Assembly (NCBI GenBank): GCA_030691295.1
Contig: JAUYEQ010000557.1
Location: 1-14,500 of the forward strand
DNA length: 14,500 nt
Reading direction: 5' to 3'
Origin: Bacteroidota bacterium
GTDB lineage: Bacteria; Bacteroidota; Bacteroidia; Bacteroidales; Prolixibacteraceae
Within the stretch, counting starts at the first letter, position 1, and each line of letters opens with the position of its first letter. Made by a program: the position numbers and the translations under genes. This document shows positions 1 to 7,106 of this stretch, in pieces. The notes under the pieces were generated by a model. The model searched no databases. It was not told where the DNA came from and was given only the letters and a program-made list of their open reading frames with translations.

Positions 1-9
1 ATAATGGTT

Positions 10-1788
10 CTATTTCATTTGTTTCAATAATTGTTCCAAACTGTATTCGTCCTGCAGCAACACCTGCCTGGCTTTGCTTCCTTCGCTCTGACCAACAATG
101 CCAGCAGCCTCGAGCTGATCCATAATCCTGCCTGCCCGGTTGTACCCGATGGAGAATTTCCGCTGTATCATCGAAGTTGATCCCTGCTGATTGGCAACTA
201 CCAACCGAGCCGCATCGTCAAACATTTCATCGCGGTTGGTCAGGTCGGCTGCGCCATTTCCACCTTCGGTATCTCCCACATAATCAGGAAGAAGAAAGGC
301 TGTTGTATAACCTCTCTGATCGGCAATAAACTCGCAAATACGCTCAACTTCAGGAGTATCAACAAAAGCGCACTGCACGCGGGTCATCTGGCTTCCGGTT
401 GAAACAAGCATATCGCCTTTCCCAATCAACTGATTGGCGCCTGGTGTATCCAGAATCGTACGGGAGTCGATCATCGAAGCTACTTTAAAGGCAATACGGG
501 TCGGGAAGTTCGCCTTGATTACACCGGTAATAATATTAATAGATGGCCGCTGTGTGGCAATTACCATGTGAATGCCCACCGCACGCGCCAACTGGGCAAT
601 ACGTGCAATCGGCAATTCAACTTCTTTTCCGGCAGTCATGATCAAATCGGCAAACTCGTCAATGATGACTACTATATAAGGTAAGAACCGGTGACCTTTC
701 TCCGGATTCAGACGACGGCCAATAAATTTGGTGTTGTATTCGATGATGTTGCGGACGTGTGCTTTTTTCAGCAAATCGTAACGTCCATCCATCTCAATAT
801 TTACTGAATTTAATGTGTTTTTAACTTTCTGAATGTCAGTAATAATTGCATCTTCTTCGTCGGGCATTTTGGCTAAAAAATGTTTTTCCAGACATGAATA
901 AAGATTGAGCTCCACCTTTTTAGGATCGATCAAAACAAATTTCAACTGCGATGGATGTTTTTTGTATAGAAGCGAAGTAATGATCGCATTCAAACCAACC
1001 GATTTTCCCTGACCGGTAGCGCCCGCCACTAAAATATGTGGCATCTTGGTTAAATCGACCATGAATGTTTCATTCGAAATGGTTTTTCCCAAAGCGATGG
1101 GAAGTTCGTGGTTCGATTCCATAAATTTTTTGGAACCAATAATTGAACGCATTGAAACAATCTCTGGCTTTTGGTTCGGAACTTCAATACCGATTGTGCC
1201 TCTTCCCGGAATTGGTGCAATAATACGAATACCCAATGCCGATAAACTCAGTGCAATGTCGTCTTCCAGATTTTTGATTTTTGCAATTCGGATTCCGGGA
1301 GCAGGTACAATCTCGTACAAAGTAATCGTAGGCCCAATAGTTGCACGTATTTTCGTAATCTCAATTTTATAATGACGCAGCGTTTCTACGATCTTGTTCT
1401 TGTTTGAAATAAGTTCCTCGTTGCTTACTTCGGCATTGCCCGATGCATGATCGTCGAGCAAATCAGGGGTCGGGTATTTATAATTCGACAAATCGAGTGT
1501 CGGATCATAATCTTCCATTACCGGAACACCGTGGTCATCCACTTCAGGTTCAACTATTTTGGTTACCTGAAGTTCCGGATCCATGTTTTTTGACTTCACC
1601 GGTCTGGTCGTATTGCTGAAAATCAGGTCCTCGATACTCGCTTCAACGTCTTTTTGCGACAAGGTATTTTCAATCTCGAAATCATCGTCGTCAATAATTA
1701 TTTCATCATCATTATCATCGGGTGCATCAGGATTGAAAATTGCCTCAATTTTATCATCTTCAGTGATCACTTTCGAAATCGACACCAC
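10..1788 (-). CDS. ftsK: DNA translocase FtsK, C-terminal motor part (frameshifted from its N-terminal part)
   Basis: This is the cytoplasmic motor of FtsK/SpoIIIE, the septal ATPase that pumps DNA during chromosome segregation and dimer resolution. It begins with an acidic linker (runs of Asp/Glu), followed by the alpha/beta RecA-like motor and a C-terminal winged-helix gamma domain. Visible motifs are the Walker A GATGQGKS (Lys at about residue 496 of the rejoined protein), the Walker B VVIIDEFADL (Asp about 611) and a gamma domain near the end (SMIQRKFSIGYNRAGRIMDQL). The apparent GTG start at 1788 is an artefact of the break: the frame stays open further upstream, and deleting one G from the G4 run at 1796-1799 joins it to the membrane part. 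The rejoined gene (10-2491) would give about 826 residues, normal for Bacteroidota FtsK. The identity is certain; whether the split is real or a sequence error is open. Confidence 0.93.
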   Translation of the reverse strand: MVSISKVITEDDKIEAIFNPDAPDDNDDEIIIDDDDFEIENTLSQKDVEASIEDLIFSNTTRPVKSKNMDPELQVTKIVEPEVDDHGVPVMEDYDPTLDLSNYKYPTPDLLDDHASGNAEVSNEELISNKNKIVETLRHYKIEITKIRATIGPTITLYEIVPAPGIRIAKIKNLEDDIALSLSALGIRIIAPIPGRGTIGIEVPNQKPEIVSMRSIIGSKKFMESNHELPIALGKTISNETFMVDLTKMPHILVAGATGQGKSVGLNAIITSLLYKKHPSQLKFVLIDPKKVELNLYSCLEKHFLAKMPDEEDAIITDIQKVKNTLNSVNIEMDGRYDLLKKAHVRNIIEYNTKFIGRRLNPEKGHRFLPYIVVIIDEFADLIMTAGKEVELPIARIAQLARAVGIHMVIATQRPSINIITGVIKANFPTRIAFKVASMIDSRTILDTPGANQLIGKGDMLVSTGSQMTRVQCAFVDTPEVERICEFIADQRGYTTAFLLPDYVGDTEGGNGAADLTNRDEMFDDAARLVVANQQGSTSMIQRKFSIGYNRAGRIMDQLEAAGIVGQSEGSKARQVLLQDEYSLEQLLKQMK

Positions 1789-1789
1789 T

Positions 1790-2491
1790 TCAGTTCCCCA
1801 AAGGTGTGGTTTCCAAAACCAATTCCGGAGATTGTTCTTCAGTCAGCTGATCAGTAACTTCAGGTTTTTTTGCCATTTTTGCAAAGATGCCGGTTAACCA
1901 TGGAATAAACTGTTGGAAGGTTACAATCAGCAAGATAAACAAAATGAAGATCAGGATTAAAGTGGCGCCCAGTGTACCCAAAATTGAAGAAACTAAATTG
2001 GAAAGTATAAAACCATACATTCCCCCGATATTCAAAAACTGACTATCTGCTGAATTAGTCAACAGTCCAAGTGCAATGGAAGCCCAAAGCATCCATACAA
2101 TCGAAAAAACCAGGGTCTTGAAAAACTTGATTTTTCGGTACCCGAACAAATTGAGTGCAGCCACAAAAAATATCAGGATAAAAAAGAAGGATGGAAACCC
2201 AAAACCCATGTTGATAAACTTTTCGCTCAAAAAGGCGCCCCCTTTTCCGGCAATATTCTGAACCTTCACCGAAGGATCAAAAAGAAAATCACGCCAGGGA
2301 AGATCCAGCTTGCTTTGATCGACTCCACCTGAAATAACATAGGAAACAAAGGCGACTGCCATGTATCCGCTAATGATCATCAGAAAAAGCCCTAATGTAT
2401 ATCTGAATTGGTTGCTCCTGAAAAAAAGTACAACTCCCAAGGTTTTTTTAGGCGTGGGAGCCTTTGCCGGTTTCTTTATTTGTTTTGCCAT
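1790..2491 (-). CDS. ftsK: DNA translocase FtsK, N-terminal membrane part
   Basis: This is the membrane anchor of FtsK, which holds the motor at the division septum. A basic N-terminus (MAKQIKKPAKAPTPKK) leads into four or five hydrophobic segments, for example LGLFLMIISGYMAVAFVSYVI, FPSFFFILIFFVAALNLF and ATLILIFILFILLIVTF. It ends in the sequence ETTPLGN just before a TGA at 1790-1792. Removing one G from the preceding GGGG gives PLGTEVVSISK, which continues directly into the motor part. The open frame extends upstream to 2566, but the Met at 2491 is the better start: it opens the usual lysine-rich FtsK N-terminus, and a TAACTTTG -7 box lies at 2513-2520, between the two candidate Mets. Confidence 0.88.
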   Translation of the reverse strand: MAKQIKKPAKAPTPKKTLGVVLFFRSNQFRYTLGLFLMIISGYMAVAFVSYVISGGVDQSKLDLPWRDFLFDPSVKVQNIAGKGGAFLSEKFINMGFGFPSFFFILIFFVAALNLFGYRKIKFFKTLVFSIVWMLWASIALGLLTNSADSQFLNIGGMYGFILSNLVSSILGTLGATLILIFILFILLIVTFQQFIPWLTGIFAKMAKKPEVTDQLTEEQSPELVLETTPLGN

Positions 2492-2512
2492 TCGGGGTAT
2501 AAAATTCGTGCG

Positions 2513-2520
2513 CAAAGTTA
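2513..2520 (-). promoter_or_regulatory. Probable -7 box of the ftsK promoter
   Basis: On the minus strand this reads TAACTTTG, followed by C, an exact match to the Bacteroidota sigma factor -7 consensus TAnnTTTG. It lies 21 bases upstream of the ftsK ATG at 2491, which implies a very short leader and supports that start over the Met at 2566. I see no clear TTG at the -33 position, so the call rests on the -7 box and its placement. Confidence 0.5.
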
Positions 2521-2662
2521 ACGATTTTTGACTATCATATATTTTATCTTTGAACTTATACCACACATTAATTTCTTCCTGAATATATTGTCATCTGTTT
2601 AATAGCATCCTTTTCCGAATACACAACAATCGTTCATCATGATTATAATTGGTTCCTTTTTA

Positions 2663-2670
2663 TAAGTTTG
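2663..2670 (+). promoter_or_regulatory. Possible -7 box for arcC
   Basis: TAAGTTTG matches TAnnTTTG and lies 66 bases before the arcC ATG, in the 245-base divergent region between ftsK and arcC. The nearest upstream TTG (2649-2651) is too close for a normal -33 element, so this is a tentative call. Confidence 0.35.
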
Positions 2671-2736
2671 TCAGCGACAGATTATGACCAAATGACTGTA
2701 AAACCGACAAAAACAAAGACTTAACAATACTGGTAA

Positions 2737-3690
2737 ATGGAAAAAATTGCAGTTGTGGCGCTTGGCGGAAATGCCCTTCTCAGGGAAAATGAATCCGGCA
2801 CCATAGAACAACAGGAATCAAATACGACCGAAACGCTTGAAAACCTGATTTTTCTGCTGAAGGAAGGATTCGAATTGGTAATAACCCACGGGAACGGTCC
2901 GCAGGTAGGCAATATTCTGATGCGGAACGAGGCCGGACAGCAAGTTTACAACATCGCTCCTATGCCGCTGGACGTTTGTGTGGCCGATTCGCAAGGCGGA
3001 ATTGGTTACATGATTGAACGAATGATACGAAATGTGTTGAAGAAACACGGCATTCAGAAAAATATAATCACTTTGGTAACCATGGCAACGGTCGATCCAA
3101 ACGATCCGGCTTTCACAAATCCCAACAAAGGAATTGGGAAAATCTATTCGGAGCCGGAAGCAAAAAAACTTCAGGAAGAAAAAGGCTGGATTTTTAAACC
3201 TTCTGCAAAAACCAAAGGTGGCTGGCGGCGAATGGTATCGTCTCCGCAACCTTTGGACATTATTAATCAGGAAATAATTGAAACACTTGTAAGGGCCGGA
3301 AATATTGTAATTGCAGTAGGCGGTGGCGGAATTCCGGTTTATTACGACGAAAACAACGACCTTCGCACGCTGGATGCGGTTATCGACAAAGACCTGGCTT
3401 CGGCTTTGCTGGCTTCAAAAATAAAGGCAAACGAATTTTATATCCTGACCGATGTTTCATTTATTTACAAAGATTTTGGCCTGCCAACTCAGGAAAAACT
3501 GGAATTTCTGAATTATGCCGACACCCTTAAATATTTGGAAGCCGGAACTTTTGCGGAAGGAACGATGGCGCCAAAAATCAGAGCGTGTTTGTACTTTATC
3601 AAAAATGGCGGCGGAAAAAGTGTTATTACGGAAGCAAAAAAGCTGGAAGACAAATCGTACGGATCGAAGATTACTTTGGAGTATGAGTAG
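2737..3690 (+). CDS. arcC: Carbamate kinase
   Basis: Cytosolic carbamate kinase interconverts carbamoyl phosphate + ADP with ATP + CO2 + NH3, the ATP-yielding last step of the arginine deiminase route. The 317 residues are a full-length member of the amino-acid-kinase fold. Visible family motifs are VALGGNALL at the N-terminus, ITHGNGPQVGN (about residues 49-59), VGGGGIPV (about 194-201) and DKDLASALLA. The C-terminal part (FAEGTMAPKI, then a GGGKSVIT stretch) also fits. It is the first gene of a plus-strand run with ornithine carbamoyltransferase 136 bases downstream, which supports a catabolic role. No arginine deiminase (arcA) gene is visible in the window, so carbamoyl phosphate may come from citrulline supplied by a gene elsewhere. 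A GC-rich palindromic element lies between it and the next gene. Confidence 0.96.
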   Translation: MEKIAVVALGGNALLRENESGTIEQQESNTTETLENLIFLLKEGFELVITHGNGPQVGNILMRNEAGQQVYNIAPMPLDVCVADSQGGIGYMIERMIRNVLKKHGIQKNIITLVTMATVDPNDPAFTNPNKGIGKIYSEPEAKKLQEEKGWIFKPSAKTKGGWRRMVSSPQPLDIINQEIIETLVRAGNIVIAVGGGGIPVYYDENNDLRTLDAVIDKDLASALLASKIKANEFYILTDVSFIYKDFGLPTQEKLEFLNYADTLKYLEAGTFAEGTMAPKIRACLYFIKNGGGKSVITEAKKLEDKSYGSKITLEYE

Positions 3691-3722
3691 AGTGATCAGT
3701 GGTCGGTCGCAGTTGGCAGTGA
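3691..3722 (+). repeat. Short degenerate direct repeat, CAGTTGG-like
   Basis: Directly after the arcC stop the sequence carries imperfect repeats of a CAGT(T)GG-type unit: CAGTGGTC at 3697, CAGTTGG at 3710 and CAGT at 3717. Only about three units are present and they are degenerate. No function can be assigned. Confidence 0.3.
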
Positions 3723-3774
3723 AAACGGAAAATTAGATGAAACAAATTAACTAAAATTAATTATTAACGAACGG

Positions 3775-3812
3775 CCCAAAGCCCCTCCTGTGGAGGGGTT
3801 GGGGAGGCTTTT
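3775..3812 (+). repeat. GC-rich palindromic element, copy A
   Basis: An element of about 38 bases lies between arcC and the ornithine carbamoyltransferase gene. The core CCCCTCC-TGT-GGAGGGG (3782-3798) is a perfect 7-bp stem with a 3-base loop. It is followed by the 3' arm TTGGGGAGGCTTTT, whose GGCTTT can also pair with AAAGCC at 3778-3783. Copy B at 9158-9197 has almost the same sequence on the other strand. Its sense orientation matches the flanking genes. It ends in TTTT only 14 bases before the next ATG, so it could act as a hairpin in the transcript, such as an attenuator or mRNA 3'-end stabiliser; this is inference. Confidence 0.8.
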
Positions 3813-3826
3813 AATAAACATGCAAA

Positions 3827-4825
3827 ATGAAAAACAACCTGAAAAACAGAAACTTCCTGAAATTGCTGGATTTTAATGCTGAAGAAATTCACTACCTGTT
3901 GCAACTTGCTGCAAAACTGAAGAGATCAAAAGCCTCGGGACTCGAAGAACAAAAGCTTTGTGGAAAAAACGTGGCTTTGATCTTCGAAAAAACCTCGACA
4001 CGAACACGTTGTGCATTCGAAGTAGCCGCTTTCGATCAGGGCGCACATGCCACTTATCTGGGGCCAACCGGATCGCAAATTGGTCACAAGGAATCGATTA
4101 GAGATACAGCACGGGTTTTGGGCAGAATGTACGATGGCATTGAATACCGCGGCTATGGTCAAAGCATCGTGGAAGAATTGGGCAAATATGCCGGTGTTCC
4201 GGTATGGAACGGCTTGACGGATGAATTTCACCCGACACAGATCCTGGCTGATTTTCTAACCATGCAGGAGCATTCTGAAAAACCACTTTCAGAAATAAAA
4301 TTTTGCTATTTGGGAGATGCCCGCAACAACATGGGGAATTCGCTGATGGTGGGTGCGGCAATACTCGGCATGGACTTCAGAGCTGCCGCTCCGGTAAGTT
4401 TCCAGCCAACAGCGGAATTGCAACAAACTTGCCGCAAACTTGCTGCTGAAAGTGGCGCCAAGCTATTGATTACAGATGATCTGGCCTTAGCAGTAAAGGA
4501 TTGCGACTTTTTATATACCGACATCTGGGTTTCGATGGGCGAACCGGAATCGGTCTGGGCAGAAAGAATCCAACTGCTTCTACCCTATCAGGTAAATAAA
4601 AAAGCGATGGAACTCACCGGAAATCCAAACGTGAAATTTCTGCATTGTTTACCCGCCTTTCACAACCGCGACACCAAAGTTGGAGAAGAATTGTACCTGA
4701 AGTTCGGGCTCGACGGACTTGAAGTTACCGAAGAAGTTTTTGAAAGCGATGCATCCATTGTTTTCGATCAGGCCGAAAACCGTATGCACACAATAAAGGC
4801 AGTGATGGTGGCAACTATTGGATAG
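3827..4825 (+). CDS. argF: Ornithine carbamoyltransferase
   Basis: Cytosolic enzyme that transfers the carbamoyl group between carbamoyl phosphate and ornithine/citrulline. The 332 residues are full length. The carbamoyl-phosphate site motif STRTR is at 57-61, HPTQ at 135-138 and HCLP at 273-276 ([14 protein letters not shown]). The SMG loop at 236-238 is the ornithine-binding motif, which separates it from the N-succinyl- or N-acetylornithine transcarbamylases that many Bacteroidota use for arginine biosynthesis. The ATG at 3827 gives the expected N-terminus ([16 protein letters not shown]); the ATG at 3820 is in another frame. Pairing with arcC and the '[20 protein letters not shown]' region point to a catabolic (arcB-type) role, but a biosynthetic one cannot be excluded. 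Confidence 0.95.
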   Translation: MKNNLKNRNFLKLLDFNAEEIHYLLQLAAKLKRSKASGLEEQKLCGKNVALIFEKTSTRTRCAFEVAAFDQGAHATYLGPTGSQIGHKESIRDTARVLGRMYDGIEYRGYGQSIVEELGKYAGVPVWNGLTDEFHPTQILADFLTMQEHSEKPLSEIKFCYLGDARNNMGNSLMVGAAILGMDFRAAAPVSFQPTAELQQTCRKLAAESGAKLLITDDLALAVKDCDFLYTDIWVSMGEPESVWAERIQLLLPYQVNKKAMELTGNPNVKFLHCLPAFHNRDTKVGEELYLKFGLDGLEVTEEVFESDASIVFDQAENRMHTIKAVMVATIG

Positions 4826-4851
4826 AAATGTGAAATTTCAGCTTTAAATTT

Positions 4852-4859
4852 TATCTTCG
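4852..4859 (+). promoter_or_regulatory. Weak candidate -7 box before the antiporter gene
   Basis: TATCTTCG differs by one base from TAnnTTTG. It lies 97 bases before the antiporter ATG, in the 130-base gap after the ornithine carbamoyltransferase gene. No TTG is found at the right distance upstream. The rest of the gap shows no other recognisable signal. Confidence 0.22.
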
Positions 4860-4955
4860 CGGCAAGTTTGTTTCTGCGGGGTCAGTTTTGTTTTCAAATA
4901 CTGCTCTGCCTGAAGTGCAAACATTTTAGTTTTTATAAACAAACAGCGAACATAA

Positions 4956-5912
4956 ATGGCAATCTCAGTAGTAGTAATAGTTCTAGGTTTTATCTTACTT
5001 ATAAAAGGTGCTGACTGGTTGGTTAGCGGAGCTTCATCGCTTGCAAAAAAGCACAACATTTCCGATCTGGCAATTGGATTGACGATTGTGGCATTTGGTA
5101 CATCGGCGCCTGAACTGGTAGTAAATTCTATCGCTTCGTTTCAGGATCATTCCGACATCGTATTTGGCAATGTAATTGGAAGTAATAATTTCAATCTGTT
5201 TTTTATACTGGGTATTGTTGGGTTGATTTTACCAATTACGGTGCAGTCGAGTACGGTTTGGAAAGAAATACCAATTTCGTTTTTTGCAGTAGTTATCGTG
5301 TTTATCCTCTCAAACAGTTTCTTTTTTCAGGAAAACAATGTTCTTACACGAATTGATGGAGCTTTATTGCTCATACTGTTTATACTCTTCCTGTTTTACG
5401 TTTATAAACAGATGAAAACAGAAAAAACAGAATTTGAAATAGAAACCTTAGAAATTTCAAATTGGAAAATTTGGGGATTAATCACAATCGGATTAGCCGG
5501 ACTAATATTTGGAGGCAAATTGGTTGTAAACAATGCGATTGAAATTGCAACCAATTTAGGCGTCAGCGAAAAAATTATTGGATTAACCATTATTGCAGCA
5601 GGGACATCGTTGCCCGAATTGGTAACTTCAATAGTGGCAGCATTGAAGAAAAACAGCGACATTGCGATAGGAAACATTATCGGCTCCAATATTTTTAATC
5701 TTTTACTGATTCTTTCGGTGAGTTCATTCATCAAACCGGTTACTTACAATCTAGCCTTCAATACGGACGCTTACATGCTTGCAGGCGGAACCTTATTCCT
5801 TTTTGCTGCAATGTTTACAAGCAAAAAGAAAAAATTGGACAGATGGGAAGCAGGAGTTTTACTGGCAGTATTTATTATATATACAACCTATTTGATTGCC
5901 AAAGAAATTTAA
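4956..5912 (+). CDS. Calcium/sodium antiporter (CaCA family, YrbG-like)
   Basis: Inner-membrane cation/Ca2+ exchanger of the CaCA superfamily, moving Ca2+ against Na+ (possibly with K+). The 318 residues are full length, with two inverted Na_Ca_ex halves of about five hydrophobic helices each. The two ion-binding alpha repeats are clear: GTSAPELVV with Glu53 in the first half and GTSLPELVTS with Glu221 in the second, each followed by a GN-x-IGSN-xFNL motif. The halves are joined by a charged loop (KQMKTEKTEFEIETLE). The start ATG gives a hydrophobic first helix ending in KGADWLVSGASS, typical of the family. It follows the ornithine carbamoyltransferase gene by 130 bases and is followed after 23 bases by a decayed second copy of itself. 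Ion specificity cannot be read from the sequence. Confidence 0.93.
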   Translation: MAISVVVIVLGFILLIKGADWLVSGASSLAKKHNISDLAIGLTIVAFGTSAPELVVNSIASFQDHSDIVFGNVIGSNNFNLFFILGIVGLILPITVQSSTVWKEIPISFFAVVIVFILSNSFFFQENNVLTRIDGALLLILFILFLFYVYKQMKTEKTEFEIETLEISNWKIWGLITIGLAGLIFGGKLVVNNAIEIATNLGVSEKIIGLTIIAAGTSLPELVTSIVAALKKNSDIAIGNIIGSNIFNLLLILSVSSFIKPVTYNLAFNTDAYMLAGGTLFLFAAMFTSKKKKLDRWEAGVLLAVFIIYTTYLIAKEI

Positions 5913-5935
5913 AGCAACCGCAAAAACAAACAAAA

Positions 5936-6896
5936 ATGATTCTTTCAATTACAATACTGATAGTGGGTTTTGCAATACTGATAAAGGGCGCGGACTGATT
6001 AGTAGGCGGGGCATCATCACTAGCAAAAAAACACAATGTTTCTGACCTTGTAATTGGATTAACAATTGTTTCATTTGGCACCTCTGCTCCTGAATTGATA
6101 GTAAATTCAATTGCTTCATTCCAGGATCATTCCGACATTATCTTCGGCAATGTAATTGGAAGCAATAATATAAACCTGTTTGTAATACTCGGAATTGTTG
6201 GATTAATCATGCCAATTACTGTCCAGTCGAGTACTGTTTGGAAAGAAATACCAATTTCGTTTTTTGCAATAATTGTAGTGTTTGTTCTCTCGAACCGGCT
6301 CTTTTTGCAAACGAACAATGTACTTTCACGAATGGATGGATTGGTACTTCAAATACTGTTTTTGCTTTTCCTCTTTTACGTCTATAAACAAATGAAAACG
6401 GAAAGACTTGAATTGGAAATTCCGGCAAAAGAACTATCAAACTGGAAGATATGGGCACTGATCGCAATAGGATTGCCGGGCTCTTGTATTTGGAGGCAAA
6501 TTGGTTGTAAACAATGCGATTGAAATTGCCGTTAATTTTGGGGTTAGCGAAAAAATTATTGGATTAATAACCATTATCGCGGCGGGCACCTCGCTGCCCG
6601 AATTGGTAACTTCGGTAGTGGCAGCTTTGAAGAAAAACAGCGACATAGCGATAGGAAACATCATCGGCTCCAATATTTTTAATCTTTTACTAATTCTTTC
6701 GGTGAGTTCATTGATCAATCCGATCAGGTACAATCCTTCTTTTAATACTGATATGTATATGCTCGCAGGCGGAACAGCGTTTCTGTTTATTGCAATGTTT
6801 ACATTGGGAAAGAAAAAATTAGACCGGTGGGAAGCGGGAATTTTGCTGGCCACATTTATCATTTACACCATCTATTTGATAGGTAAGGAAGTATAA
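5936..6896 (+). pseudogene. Degenerate tandem copy of the calcium/sodium antiporter gene
   Basis: The conceptual translation follows the intact antiporter upstream along its whole length, from MILSITILIVGF through GTSAPELIV and GTSLPELVTS to YLIGKEV and a stop. It is broken twice. The Trp of the conserved KGADW is a TGA (5996-5998), codon 21. A net one-base gain lies within 6472-6490, where the upstream copy reads GLAGLIFGGKLVVNN but this copy leaves frame after IGLPG. After that the frame is open again to 6896, with one extra in-frame codon (GLITIIAAG against GLTIIAAG). Long stretches are still near-identical in DNA, for example around 6489-6529 against 5512-5552. This is a duplication or paired paralogue in decay, or a second active gene hit by sequence errors; the nonsense codon favours decay. 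Confidence 0.85.
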
Positions 6897-7101
6897 ACCG
6901 TAAAAAAATTATCAATCACCAATTCTGAAGAAGGATCGTAAAGCGGAGGATCGGTTACATCTTTGATCGAAAAAATATAGGCACCACCCAATCCAATCTG
7001 TTTCATCGATTCAAGATTGGCAGTTATGGCATCTTTGGAAATCGCACCATGCATCCAGTACCAAAAACCCAAGGTTTTGCTGATTCTTCAGGAGAATCAG
7101 T
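6897..7101 (-). pseudogene. N-terminal remnant of a GH106-type alpha-L-rhamnosidase
   Basis: After the DUF5107-TPR stop codon, the minus strand encodes a short piece reading DSPEESAKPWV and then, one base out of frame, FWYWMHGAISKDAITANLE, followed by a stretch ending GGAYIFSIKDVTD. This is the start of the catalytic part of GH106 rhamnosidases and relatives (PP-ESAKP-W-YWYWM-G-ISKEGIT-DLEAMK-GIGG). Restoring one T to the T5 run at 7063-7067 (minus strand) joins the two parts. Signal peptide and start are missing, since an in-frame TGA lies at 7102-7104. Similarity ends around SSELV (about 6920), and the frame then runs into the antiporter copy and stops at 6872. About 60 of the roughly 1000 residues expected for the family remain. 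It is non-functional but marks a lost operon member. I recognised it by motif only. Confidence 0.68.
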
Positions 7102-7106
7102 TCATG

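Noticed and set aside
1046..1372. A 108-codon open frame on the plus strand opposite ftsK
   Set aside because: It is antisense to the FtsK motor, with Walker A and neighbouring motifs conserved on the other strand; no independent coding evidence.
1681..1735. TCATCATCATTATCATCG microsatellite in ftsK
   Set aside because: It encodes the acidic Asp/Glu linker common in FtsK proteins; codon bias for Asp explains the repeats.
1786..1800. Programmed ribosomal frameshift in ftsK
   Set aside because: GGG-AAC-TGA is not a known +1 slippery site, and no stimulatory structure is evident. Other genes in the window show homopolymer breaks too, so error is simpler.
2492..2566. Longer ftsK N-terminus starting at 2566
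   Set aside because: The extra 25 residues lie across and upstream of a TAACTTTG -7 box, and FtsK proteins usually begin with the lysine-rich segment found at 2491.
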